Positions 1-7,666 of a DNA stretch of 64,000 nt are shown here, piece by piece. The notes beneath the pieces were generated by a model. The model was not told the DNA's origin. It ran no database searches and was given only the letters and a program-made list of their open reading frames with translations. Source of the stretch: Thalassovita autumnalis (GTDB lineage: Bacteria > Pseudomonadota > Alphaproteobacteria > Rhodobacterales > Rhodobacteraceae); contig NZ_CYSB01000004.1 in the NCBI RefSeq assembly GCF_001458255.1, positions 62,001 to 126,000 on the forward strand, given 5' to 3'. The stretch's first letter is position 1. Each line of letters opens with the position of its first letter. The position numbers and the translations under genes are program-made.

Positions 1-1
1 C

Positions 2-337
2 CAATGGTTCCACCCGGCCCAATCTGACCTGAGTGAAGGGGAGGACTATCTGCTGACCAGCCAGAAAGATGGCGACCGCATGTGCTGGGGCACCGTCGAG
101 GTGATGAAGCCGGTCGACTATATGAAGTGGTCCTTCACCGTTGGTCCGATGCAGGGCAAAATGTCGACGGTGGAATGGTGGCTGGAGGAAGCCCCCGGCG
201 GCACACGGCTGACGCTGGAACATTCAGAGCTGCCAAATTCACCGGATGGCTACGGTCTGGTTCTGGCCCTGGATAAGGGCTGGCATGGCTTCATGGGCAA
301 TCTGCACGATCTGGCCACCGCCCCTGCCCCAGCGTGA
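2..337 (+). CDS. SRPBCC/AHSA1-family protein, C-terminal part
   Basis: The frame is open from base 2 at the window edge, so the start lies upstream. The visible 111 residues include a WFHPAQ stretch, a beta-rich middle (MKWSFTVGPMQG, MSTVEWWLEEAPGGT) and a C-terminal amphipathic helix (GKGWHGFMGNLHDL-like). This is the pattern of Activator of Hsp90 ATPase homologue 1-like (SRPBCC) proteins, which bind hydrophobic ligands in a helix-grip fold. No substrate can be inferred. A hairpin terminator follows at once. Family call fairly safe, function unknown. Confidence 0.65.
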   Translation, partial: QWFHPAQSDLSEGEDYLLTSQKDGDRMCWGTVEVMKPVDYMKWSFTVGPMQGKMSTVEWWLEEAPGGTRLTLEHSELPNSPDGYGLVLALDKGWHGFMGNLHDLATAPAPA

Positions 338-361
338 AACCAAGCAAAACCCCGAAAACAC

Positions 362-386
362 AAAAGGCGCCCCCTGGGCGCCTTTT
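362..386. terminator. Bidirectional rho-independent terminator
   Basis: A perfect 10-bp inverted repeat (AAAAGGCGCC / GGCGCCTTTT) with a 5-nt loop lies between convergent genes ending at 337 (+) and 407 (-). It has a T run in both directions. Confidence 0.85.
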
Positions 387-406
387 CATCTGCTCGCTAG
401 ACCGGT

Positions 407-727
407 TTAACGCAGCTGCGTCCGCTTGGCCGGTGCTTCCTGACGCACGCGCACGGGCTGCGAATAGTCAACGCGGATCGGACGGCCCCGGCCGGTTTTC
501 GGCTCATCCTCTTTCAGGCGCATCACGGCGATCCCGAACTGCACCCCGGCAAAGACAATGCCGTTTGAGAACCACAAGAGGAACACCGCCAGCAGCCCGA
601 CATCCGAATTTGAAACCAGCGACCATAGGTTGCCAAGGTTGAACCACAGCAACATCGCAACAAAGGCGGCGGCAACGGCAAAGCCGATCAAAACGTTGGT
701 AATGTAAAGGCGGACGAGTTTGGGCAT
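407..727 (-). CDS. Small two-helix inner-membrane protein, unknown function
   Basis: This 106-residue protein has two hydrophobic segments, about residues 10-30 (VLIGFAVAAAFVAMLLWF) and 43-65 (VGLLAVFLLWFSNGIVFAG). A basic, Arg/Pro-rich cytoplasmic tail follows, with several charged residues (KEDEPKTGRGRP). I recognise no family motif. It is convergent with the SRPBCC gene and shares its terminator. Alpha-proteobacterial genomes carry many such small membrane proteins; no function is proposed. Confidence 0.6.
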   Translation of the reverse strand: MPKLVRLYITNVLIGFAVAAAFVAMLLWFNLGNLWSLVSNSDVGLLAVFLLWFSNGIVFAGVQFGIAVMRLKEDEPKTGRGRPIRVDYSQPVRVRQEAPAKRTQLR

Positions 728-796
728 GGCAGCGACTCCGTTAAGGCCTAAGGAGAAGGGTATGCCTCAGGCCAGAATGTTCAAGCCCAATATGAA

Positions 797-831
797 AACC
801 CGCGGCGCTTTCTGACGAAATGCCGCGGGTT
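797..831 (-). terminator. Terminator downstream of nusB
   Basis: A 10-bp stem (AACCCGCGGC / GCCGCGGGTT) with a 15-nt loop. On the minus strand it is followed by TTTTCATATT. It closes the ribB-ribH-nusB transcription unit. Confidence 0.75.
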
Positions 832-869
832 CTATTCATAAATGCATCCTAGGCGCGTTATGGGCGCGT

Positions 870-1364
870 TCAGAACGCCTCTGGCTTGGCTTCGCGGGCC
901 ATATGGTCCAGCACGGCGTTGACGAACTTGGGCTCTTTGCCTTCCGGGAAGAAGGCGCGCGCCACGTCGACATATTCCGTGATCACCACCTTTGGCGGGG
1001 TCTCGGACTGGGTCAGCTCAGCGCCAGCCGCACGGAACAGCGCCCGCAGGGTCGAGTCGATGCGGCCCAGCGGCCATTTTGCCACCAGCGCCCGGTCGGT
1101 CATCTGGTCCACCTTGGCCTGCCAGTTCACCGCCTCTTTCACCAGCTGTTTGAACAATGCGGTGTCGCCTTCCAGCCACTCCACATCTTCAACAACCGCA
1201 CCGAAGCGGTGGTCCAGAAACTCCAGGATGACCTGATCAACGATCTGATCGCTGACCTCCATCTGGTAAAGCGCCTGCACGGCATAAAGCCGCGACGCAG
1301 ATTTCATCTTGCGCTTCTGGTTGTTCGAAAGCGGTTTACGCTCTTCTTCTTGGCCGGTGCTCAT
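870..1364 (-). CDS. nusB: Transcription antitermination factor NusB
   Basis: The 164-residue all-helical protein matches NusB. It has an early SRLYAVQALYQMEVS helix, a central LFKQLVKEAVNW segment, and the typical C-terminal region with STLRALFRAAGAEL, VVITEYVDVARAFF and KFVNAVLDHMA. NusB pairs with NusE (S10) on boxA RNA to promote read-through of rRNA operons. It is the last gene of the block after ribH (48 bp gap), the usual alphaproteobacterial order. A charged N-terminal extension of about 20 residues (EEERKPLSNNQKRK) precedes the fold. Confidence 0.95.
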   Translation of the reverse strand: MSTGQEEERKPLSNNQKRKMKSASRLYAVQALYQMEVSDQIVDQVILEFLDHRFGAVVEDVEWLEGDTALFKQLVKEAVNWQAKVDQMTDRALVAKWPLGRIDSTLRALFRAAGAELTQSETPPKVVITEYVDVARAFFPEGKEPKFVNAVLDHMAREAKPEAF

Positions 1365-1412
1365 GCGGTTCGCAGTCCTAAAGATGCCGTGACACGACAG
1401 GCGTTTTTACGG

Positions 1413-1943
1413 TTACGCCTTGCCTGCCAGCTGGATTTCATCGGCGGGAACGAATCCCACGCCTTTGCGCTGATCGCCCCATTTACGGGCCAAAGCGATC
1501 AGGTGCAAGGCCGCAGCCGCTGCGCCGCCGCCTTTGTTCTGATCAGCCGGATCTGCGCGCACCTCAGCCTGACGGCGATTTTCCACGGTCAGAATGCCGT
1601 TGCCAATGCAGAGCCCCTGCAGGCCCAGCAGCTGAATGGCGCGGCTGGAGTCATTGCAGACCGTTTCGTAATGGGTGGTTTCGCCGCGGATCACGCAGCC
1701 CAGCGCCACATAGCCGTCAAAGTTGCTCATCCGTTCGGCAATGCCGATGGCGGTGGGGATTTCCAGCGCGCCGGGCACTTCGACCACCTCATAGGTGCCG
1801 CCGACGGCTTCGATCTCGGCAACGGCGCCTTTCAGCATGTTGTCTGCGATGTCTTTGTAGTAAGGCGACATCACGATTGCCAGCTTCACCGGTTTGTCAA
1901 ACTCGGGGCGCGGCAGAATATAGTGTTGCTCATGTCCAGCCAT
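1413..1943 (-). CDS. ribH: 6,7-dimethyl-8-ribityllumazine synthase
   Basis: RibH condenses 5-amino-6-ribitylamino-uracil with 3,4-dihydroxy-2-butanone 4-phosphate, the penultimate step of riboflavin synthesis. The 176-residue protein shows the ribityl-binding VEVPGALEIPTAI segment, the ALGCVIRGETTHYETV phosphate-binding and catalytic region (His in GETTH), and the C-terminal GNGILTVENRRQA motif. It is slightly longer than the common 150-160 residues because of N- and C-terminal extensions. It follows the ribB-type gene by 14 bp, so the two are co-transcribed. The product feeds RibE, encoded at 4352-4939. Confidence 0.95.
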   Translation of the reverse strand: MAGHEQHYILPRPEFDKPVKLAIVMSPYYKDIADNMLKGAVAEIEAVGGTYEVVEVPGALEIPTAIGIAERMSNFDGYVALGCVIRGETTHYETVCNDSSRAIQLLGLQGLCIGNGILTVENRRQAEVRADPADQNKGGGAAAAALHLIALARKWGDQRKGVGFVPADEIQLAGKA

Positions 1944-1957
1944 GTCTCAGACCTCCT

Positions 1958-3091
1958 TCAGGCGTCGCCAAGGATCGGGCGGGTGCCGACGATTTCAATA
2001 TCATAGGCATCAAGGCCCACATATTTGGTGCGCGGGCTGTCGGTCAGCAGGATCAGCTCGGACAGGCCCATCTTGGACAGCATCTGCGCGCCAAGGCCGA
2101 TCTGTTTGATCGTCTTCACGCCCTCTTCCTCTTGCGCGTAGAGCGCATGACGGGGCTGGCGGAACAGGCAGACCACACCGCGGCCCTCTTCGGCGATCAG
2201 TTTCATCGCGCGGGGCAGCTCATCTGCGGGTTTCGGGCCAAGGCCCAGAATATCGGTCGCCTCATGCAGCGCATGGGTCCGGGTCAGAACCGGCGCGCCA
2301 TCGGTGACATCGCCCTTGATCATCACCACATGTTCCACACCGTGGATCTGATCGGTGAAGATCCGCATTTCCCAGTCACCGCCAAATTCGGACTGAACGG
2401 TTTCGCGGCTGGTTTCCACCACGAGGTTGTCGTTCTTCGAGCGGTATTTGATCAGGTCACTGATGGTGCCAATCTTCATGTCATGTTCTTTGGCGAACTC
2501 CACCAGATCGGGCAGACGGGCCATGCTGCCGTCTTCTTTCATGATCTCACAGATCACCGCCGAGGGGTGGCAGCCGGCCAGCCGCGAAATATCAACCGAG
2601 GCTTCGGTATGACCGGCACGCACCAGCACACCGCCACGTTTGGCGCGCAGCGGGAAGACATGCCCGGGTGTTGCGATATGGGCCATGGTGTTCTGCTCAT
2701 TGATCGCGGTCGCAATGGTCAGCGCCCGGTCCGCGGCAGAAATCCCGGTGGAGACCCCTTCACGCGCTTCGATCGAGACGGTGAAGGCCGTTTCATGACG
2801 AGAGGAGTTGTTGACCGCCATCATCGGCAGGCCGAGGAAATCGATGCGATCTGCCGTCATCGGCAGACAGATCAGCCCGCGGCCATGGGTGGCCATGAAG
2901 TTGATCGCCGCAGCATCGGCAAATTCTGCCGGGATGATCAGGTCACCCTCATTTTCGCGATCTTCATGATCGACGAGGATGTACATTTTGCCCTGACGGG
3001 CGGCCTCGATGATCTCTTCAATCGGGCTGATGGCATCACGCAGCTGGGCCTCTACAGGACCAGGTGTTTCAAAGGCAGAGCTTTCGGGCAT
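1958..3091 (-). CDS. ribB: 3,4-dihydroxy-2-butanone 4-phosphate synthase with degenerate GTP cyclohydrolase II domain (RibBX-type)
   Basis: The N-terminal half (about residues 20-215) is a full RibB domain, converting ribulose 5-phosphate to dihydroxybutanone phosphate: [13 protein letters not shown] acidic metal/substrate loop, [14 protein letters not shown], and [20 protein letters not shown]. The C-terminal half is collinear with RibA (GTP cyclohydrolase II). Where RibA has its zinc-binding Cys cluster (SEC...RCDCG), this protein reads [16 protein letters not shown] with no Cys. GCHII activity is therefore unlikely, and a separate RibA would be needed. This matches the known ribBX variant of proteobacteria. 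It is the promoter-proximal gene of ribB-ribH-nusB. Confidence 0.93.
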   Translation of the reverse strand: MPESSAFETPGPVEAQLRDAISPIEEIIEAARQGKMYILVDHEDRENEGDLIIPAEFADAAAINFMATHGRGLICLPMTADRIDFLGLPMMAVNNSSRHETAFTVSIEAREGVSTGISAADRALTIATAINEQNTMAHIATPGHVFPLRAKRGGVLVRAGHTEASVDISRLAGCHPSAVICEIMKEDGSMARLPDLVEFAKEHDMKIGTISDLIKYRSKNDNLVVETSRETVQSEFGGDWEMRIFTDQIHGVEHVVMIKGDVTDGAPVLTRTHALHEATDILGLGPKPADELPRAMKLIAEEGRGVVCLFRQPRHALYAQEEEGVKTIKQIGLGAQMLSKMGLSELILLTDSPRTKYVGLDAYDIEIVGTRPILGDA

Positions 3092-3206
3092 AGGCTTCCC
3101 CTCGGGTCACGGTTTCCTGCCAGATAGCGCAGCGCCCCCTTAAATGCCAGAGGGGACGCGGCGTTTCACACCTCCTGTGCGACGCCGCAGAGCCCGCTGA
3201 GACAGC

Positions 3207-4172
3207 TTAAAACTGCCAGAGTGCCGGCACGAAGCTGAATTGATCCCCCTCGCGCAGCACATGGCCCACGCCCGGGAAGGGGAAATGATACCCCAGAACC
3301 GCAATGCGATCCGCGCTGCACATATCCAAAAGCCGCTTGCGGGTGGCCACGGTCTGATCGCCATCAGCGTCAAAGGCATTGTACCAATCAGGCCGACGGA
3401 AACTCAGCCAGGAATGGCTCATCGAATCGCCCAGCGCGATCAGCTGCTTGCCGTCGCTGTCCAACATCACGGACATATGGCCGGCAGTGTGCCCAGGCGT
3501 TGCGATCAGCCGCACACCCGGCACCACCTCATGGCCATCTTCGGCCAATGTCCACTCCACACCGTCACAATTGATCGAGTTCACCGCCCCCAGCACAAAC
3601 TGCTGGTCGGTCGGATCCACCAGATTGACCAGATCATCCTGCATCCAATAGGCGTGCTCTGCTGCGCCCATGATGTATTCAGCGTCAGGAAACAGCGCCT
3701 CATCAAAGTCATCACGGATGCCCCAGATGTGATCGGGGTGGGCGTGGGTGATCACCACATGGGTGATGGCGGCGGGATCGATGCCTGCGGCCTCCATATT
3801 CGCCAGAAGCCGCCCTGCGGTGTCAAAGAACCGGTGGCCCGATCCGACATCGACCAGCACCACGGCCTCACCGCTTTCGATCAGCAGGTGGTTGGTGTGG
3901 GAATAGCCCGCCTGAGGATCCAGGAAATGCCGCGTCAGGAACGCCTGCACATCGGCCGGGTCCGCGTTGACGCCGACGCCGCTGGTAGGGGCGGAGAAAT
4001 AGCCGTCCGACAGGATCGTCAGCCGTGCCTCCCCAAGGGTGAAGCGGAAATAGCCCGGGTTTTCATCGCTTGGGGCCCCCAGCTGTGCCTTGGCCGCGGC
4101 TGGCAATGCCATGGCCGGGGCGACGGCGGCAAGTTTCAGGATGTCACGTCGACTGGGGGTGATCAGGGCCAT
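3207..4172 (-). CDS. Tat-exported metallo-beta-lactamase-fold hydrolase
   Basis: The start at 4172 has a strong AAGGAGG ribosome site, unlike the upstream ATG at 4208. The product (321 residues) opens with a twin-arginine signal (SRRDILKLAAVAPAMALPAAAKA). The zinc-binding motif THAHPDHIWG, a downstream TPGHTAGHMSV histidine motif and GYHFPFPGVGH near the end define an MBL-fold hydrolase related to quorum-quenching lactonases and other periplasmic MBL enzymes. The substrate is unknown. It sits on the minus strand between ribE and ribB, an unusual neighbour for riboflavin genes. Confidence 0.85.
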   Translation of the reverse strand: MALITPSRRDILKLAAVAPAMALPAAAKAQLGAPSDENPGYFRFTLGEARLTILSDGYFSAPTSGVGVNADPADVQAFLTRHFLDPQAGYSHTNHLLIESGEAVVLVDVGSGHRFFDTAGRLLANMEAAGIDPAAITHVVITHAHPDHIWGIRDDFDEALFPDAEYIMGAAEHAYWMQDDLVNLVDPTDQQFVLGAVNSINCDGVEWTLAEDGHEVVPGVRLIATPGHTAGHMSVMLDSDGKQLIALGDSMSHSWLSFRRPDWYNAFDADGDQTVATRKRLLDMCSADRIAVLGYHFPFPGVGHVLREGDQFSFVPALWQF

Positions 4173-4294
4173 GTGGGTTCCTCCTTCGCAGGTCCTTCGC
4201 GAGGCCACGAAGGTACTCCAGCGCTGAAGAAACGCAACATCATTTTTGAATATTTAAATTCGAAGACGCGGCTTTGGCATCCTGAGTTTGCTGC

Positions 4295-4314
4295 GGAGGG
4301 GGCGTTCCCCCTCC
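4295..4314 (-). terminator. GC-rich hairpin downstream of ribE
   Basis: An 8-bp inverted repeat (GGAGGGGG / CCCCCTCC) with a 4-nt loop, between ribE and the MBL-fold gene. There is no clear T run, so it may be only a weak terminator or an RNA-stabilising hairpin. Confidence 0.35.
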
Positions 4315-4351
4315 TCCCGCTGACCGGCAAAGGGCCGGGTCAGCGTCCAGA

Positions 4352-4939
4352 TCAGGCGAAATCGCGCAGACGGGCAACGTAACGTGCCAGCGTGTCAATC
4401 TCCAGATTGATGCGGTCACCCACTTTGGCCTGGCCCCAGATCGTCACCTCTTTGGTGTGGGGAATTACATTGATGCCAAAGGTGCAGCCAGCCACTTCGT
4501 TCACGGTCAGCGAGGTGCCGTTCAATGTGACCGAGCCTTTGGGCGCGATGAATTTGGCCAGCTCTTCCGGGGCTTCAAACACCATACGGGTGCTGTCGCC
4601 CTCTTCATGCATCTCAATCAACTGCGCCACGCCATCCACATGACCGCTGACGATATGGCCGCCCAGTTCATCGCCAACCTTCAGCGCGCGTTCCAGATTG
4701 ACCTTCCGGCCCACCGCCCAATCGCCAAGGTTGGTCTTTGACACCGTCTCGCCCGAGATTTCCACATCATACCAGTCGTCACCCTTGGCCACCACGGTCA
4801 GGCAGACCCCATCACTGGCGATCGACGCCCCCATATCGACGGTCGAAAGGTCATATGAGGTCTTGATCCGGGCGCGCAGATCGCCGCGCTGCTCCAGCTC
4901 GATGATTTCACCTAGATCGGTCACAATGCCGGTAAACAT
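4352..4939 (-). CDS. ribE: Riboflavin synthase alpha subunit
   Basis: RibE dismutates two 6,7-dimethyl-8-ribityllumazine molecules to riboflavin. The 195-residue protein starts with the invariant MFTGIV and contains two lumazine-binding barrel repeats. Repeat one carries SDGVCLTVV, repeat two LNGTSLTVNEV; GGHIVSGHVDGVA lies between them. Length and motifs are normal. Its promoter should lie in the region shared with divergent kpsS (4940-5136). In this window it is separated from ribD by the capsule genes. Confidence 0.96.
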   Translation of the reverse strand: MFTGIVTDLGEIIELEQRGDLRARIKTSYDLSTVDMGASIASDGVCLTVVAKGDDWYDVEISGETVSKTNLGDWAVGRKVNLERALKVGDELGGHIVSGHVDGVAQLIEMHEEGDSTRMVFEAPEELAKFIAPKGSVTLNGTSLTVNEVAGCTFGINVIPHTKEVTIWGQAKVGDRINLEIDTLARYVARLRDFA

Positions 4940-5136
4940 GAGGGGCTCCTTCTAAAACCGCCCCCAGACCTAGCCGTTGAAGAACAGAAGAACAAGGTGC
5001 GCGCCCCCCTTGTGCCCCTCTTGTCCCCAACGAGCAAAGGGCAGGTGCAATCTCGTGCCTTAATTTTGCCGAAACCCTACGCTAGGATAGGACACAACCG
5101 TTAACCTATTGAGCCAATGAGGATTAAATCCGCGCC

Positions 5137-6441
5137 ATGAGTCGCCCCGTGAACCATAGCGATCACCAGAACCGGGTGTTTCTCTGCCTGCAGGGGCCGC
5201 ATGGGCCCTTTTTCCACCAGCTGGGCAAGATGCTGCGGCGGGCGGGGGCGCAGGTCTGGCGGGTGGGCTTCAACGCAGGCGACCGGGCCTTTTGGTTCGA
5301 TCAGGCCAGCTACATCCCCTACTGCGGCGCCGCCGAGGACTGGCCTGACCAGTTTGAAACGCTGGTCGCGGAAAAGGGCGTCACCGACATTGTGCTTTAC
5401 GGCGACACCCGCCCGATCCACGCCGAAGCGGTGAAACGCGCCAAGGCTGCGGGGCTGACGGTGCATGTGTTTGAAGAGGGCTATCTGCGCCCCTTCTGGG
5501 TCACTTATGAACGGGGTGGATCGAACGGGCATTCCCGTCTGATGGACCTCAGCGTTGAGGAAATGCGCGATGCTTTGGCCCAAAGTGACATGGACAGCCA
5601 TCTGCCGCCCGCCCATTGGGGGGATATGCGCCAGCACGTGTTCTACGGCGCGCTCTACCATTGGTTTGTGATGTTCCGGAACGGTGATTACCGCAACTTC
5701 CGCCGCCATCGCGATCTGCCTGTCAGCCGGGAGTTCTACCTCTACTTCAACCGGCTGATGCTGACGCCGGTGCAGATCCTTGAGCGGAGCCTGGCCACCT
5801 TCCGTATCCGCAACGGCGGTTTTCCCTATCATATTGCGCTGTTGCAGCTGGAACATGACAGTTCCTTCCAGATGCATTCGCCCTTCACCACCATGACCGA
5901 GTTTCTGGAGCGCACTATTACCGGCTTTGCCAAAGGGGCGCCGGGGCATCATCATCTGGTGATCAAAGCGCATCCACTGGAAAACGGCCGGGTGCCGCTG
6001 AAACGGGAAATCACCCGACTGGCGCGTGAAACCGGTGTGGAAGGACGGGTGCATTTTGTCCGTGGCGGCAAACTGGCCCGCCTGCTGAATGAGGCACGCA
6101 GCGCCGTCACCGTCAATTCGACCGCCGGTCAGCAGGTGCTGTGGCGTGGCATCCCGCTGAAGGTTTACGGCGATGCGGTTTACGCCAAACCGGAATTTGT
6201 ATCGGACCAACCGGTGGCGCAGTTCTTTGCCAGCGCCCGGCGCCCGGATCTGCCCGCCTATCGCGATTACCGCCGCTTTCTGTTGGAAACCAGCCAGTTG
6301 CCGGGCGGCTTTTATTCGGCACGCGGCCGCCGTCAGCTGCTGCGCCATGTGGTCGATATGATGCTATCTGCCGAAGATCCCTATGACGCCTTGGCCAGCG
6401 GCACCGCGGCCCCGAGGCAACAGTTGCGTCTGGTGACCTGA
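5137..6441 (+). CDS. kpsS: Capsule polysaccharide Kdo transferase KpsS-like
   Basis: The 434-residue protein has the KpsS/LipB family pattern: VFLCLQGPHGPFFHQLGKML at the N-terminus, VFEEGYLRPFWVTYERGG, LLQLEHDSSFQMHSPF, VIKAHPLENG, and VNSTAGQQVLWRGIPLKVYG. Family members add the first beta-Kdo to phosphatidylglycerol when the lipid anchor of group 2 capsules is built on the cytoplasmic face. It heads a three-gene plus-strand cluster with a wza-like gene and kpsC, which supports the role. The ribosome site is weak (GAGG about 15 nt upstream), so the start is the least certain part. Confidence 0.85.
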   Translation: MSRPVNHSDHQNRVFLCLQGPHGPFFHQLGKMLRRAGAQVWRVGFNAGDRAFWFDQASYIPYCGAAEDWPDQFETLVAEKGVTDIVLYGDTRPIHAEAVKRAKAAGLTVHVFEEGYLRPFWVTYERGGSNGHSRLMDLSVEEMRDALAQSDMDSHLPPAHWGDMRQHVFYGALYHWFVMFRNGDYRNFRRHRDLPVSREFYLYFNRLMLTPVQILERSLATFRIRNGGFPYHIALLQLEHDSSFQMHSPFTTMTEFLERTITGFAKGAPGHHHLVIKAHPLENGRVPLKREITRLARETGVEGRVHFVRGGKLARLLNEARSAVTVNSTAGQQVLWRGIPLKVYGDAVYAKPEFVSDQPVAQFFASARRPDLPAYRDYRRFLLETSQLPGGFYSARGRRQLLRHVVDMMLSAEDPYDALASGTAAPRQQLRLVT

Positions 6442-6535
6442 CCGACACAAGGTCTAGCGCTGGATTTTTATGTCCGATTCCGATAGGTTGGACAAAAGAC
6501 TTGAGGCAGATAATACAGGTCGAGGAGACCGAGCA

Positions 6536-7666
6536 GTGAAATTCTTTAGCTCCCGCCGGGCGAAGTCCGTCGCCCTTTTGGCTGCTGTGGCGCTGGTTGC
6601 GTCCTGTGGCCTGCCGCGCGTTGGCCCCACCAAGAAAGAGATCTTTGCAGGCTCCGTCCTGCGAGAGGGCGACGCCTATATCGTGAACGTCAATGACCGG
6701 GTGACCCGCGCAACCGCCGTGACCCCTGCCCTTGGCTTCCCCGAAAAATTCCTGAAGGCTGGCCAGCTGGGCTCTGACATTGTGCGGCCGGGCGACACGC
6801 TGAGCCTGACAATCTGGGAAAACGTCGATGTTGGGCTTTACACCCGCACCGGGGCCAACTCGATCCTGACCGAAATTCAGGTTGATGGCGCAGGCTTCAT
6901 CTTTGTGCCTTACGCGGGCCGCATCCGCGCCGCGGGCAACACGCCTGAGCAGATCCGCAACATCATCACCCGCAAGATCGAAGATCAGACCCCGGAACCT
7001 CAGGTCGAGGTGCGCCGTGTGGCCGGTGACGGCTCAACCGTGTCGCTGGTTGGTGCCGTTGGCGGTCAGGGTGTCTTTGCCATTGAACGGCCGACCCGGA
7101 CCCTGTCGACCATGCTGGCCCGTGCCGGCGGCGTGACCATCGATCCCGAGATTGCCCAGATCACCGTGATCCGCGGCAACGAACGTGGCCACATCTGGTT
7201 CCAGGACCTCTATGAAAACCCGGAGCTGGACATCGCCCTGCGCGGCGGTGACCGCATTCTGGTTGAGGGCGACACCCGCAGCTTCACGGCGCTTGGCGCC
7301 ACCGGCACCCAGTCGCGCATCGGGTTTGAAAGCCAGACCGTTTCCGCCATCGAAGCCATCGCACAGGTCGGTGGTCTGCTGGCCTCCGCCGCAGATCCCA
7401 CCGGCGTCTTCATCCTGCGCAACGAACCTGCTGAGATTGCCAACACCGTTCTGGGCCGCAATGACCTCGAAGGGGCGCAGCGTCTGGTCTATGTGCTGGA
7501 CCTGACCCAGCCCAACGGTCTGTTCCTGGCGCGTGACTTTGCCGTACGCGACGAAGACACGCTTTACGTGACCGAAGCCCCGTTCACCCAGTGGGATAAA
7601 ACGATTTCTTCGCTGACCGGCTCGCTCACCACCGCCAACTCGCTGTCCACGCTCGGCGGCAGTTAA
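6536..7666 (+). CDS. Polysaccharide export lipoprotein (Wza/KpsD-like, Poly_export plus SLBB)
   Basis: I take the GTG at 6536, which has GAGGAG 8 nt upstream, over the in-frame ATG at 6470. The product then begins with a textbook lipoprotein signal (basic FFSSRRAK, hydrophobic stretch, LVASC lipobox). The mature part has a Poly_export domain (DIVRPGDTLSLTIWENVDVG, FIFVPYAGRIRAAGNTPEQIRNII) and SLBB-like repeats (VSLVGAVGGQGVFAI, LARAGGVTIDPE). These proteins form the outer-membrane ring through which capsule leaves the cell. Its stop overlaps the kpsC start by one base (TAATG). Confidence 0.86.
   Translation: MKFFSSRRAKSVALLAAVALVASCGLPRVGPTKKEIFAGSVLREGDAYIVNVNDRVTRATAVTPALGFPEKFLKAGQLGSDIVRPGDTLSLTIWENVDVGLYTRTGANSILTEIQVDGAGFIFVPYAGRIRAAGNTPEQIRNIITRKIEDQTPEPQVEVRRVAGDGSTVSLVGAVGGQGVFAIERPTRTLSTMLARAGGVTIDPEIAQITVIRGNERGHIWFQDLYENPELDIALRGGDRILVEGDTRSFTALGATGTQSRIGFESQTVSAIEAIAQVGGLLASAADPTGVFILRNEPAEIANTVLGRNDLEGAQRLVYVLDLTQPNGLFLARDFAVRDEDTLYVTEAPFTQWDKTISSLTGSLTTANSLSTLGGS

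Noticed and set aside
1877-3127. 416-codon frame antisense to the ribB-type gene
   Set aside because: Shadow of a clearly functional gene; His/Gln-rich composition without motifs.
4940-5136. Possible FMN riboswitch upstream of ribE
   Set aside because: I could not find the conserved AGGG and GAAAGTC-type core elements on the minus strand.
5101-6348. Long open frame (415 codons) antisense to kpsS
   Set aside because: High-GC codon bias leaves the opposite strand open. The plus frame has clear KpsS motifs and the antisense product has no recognisable domain.
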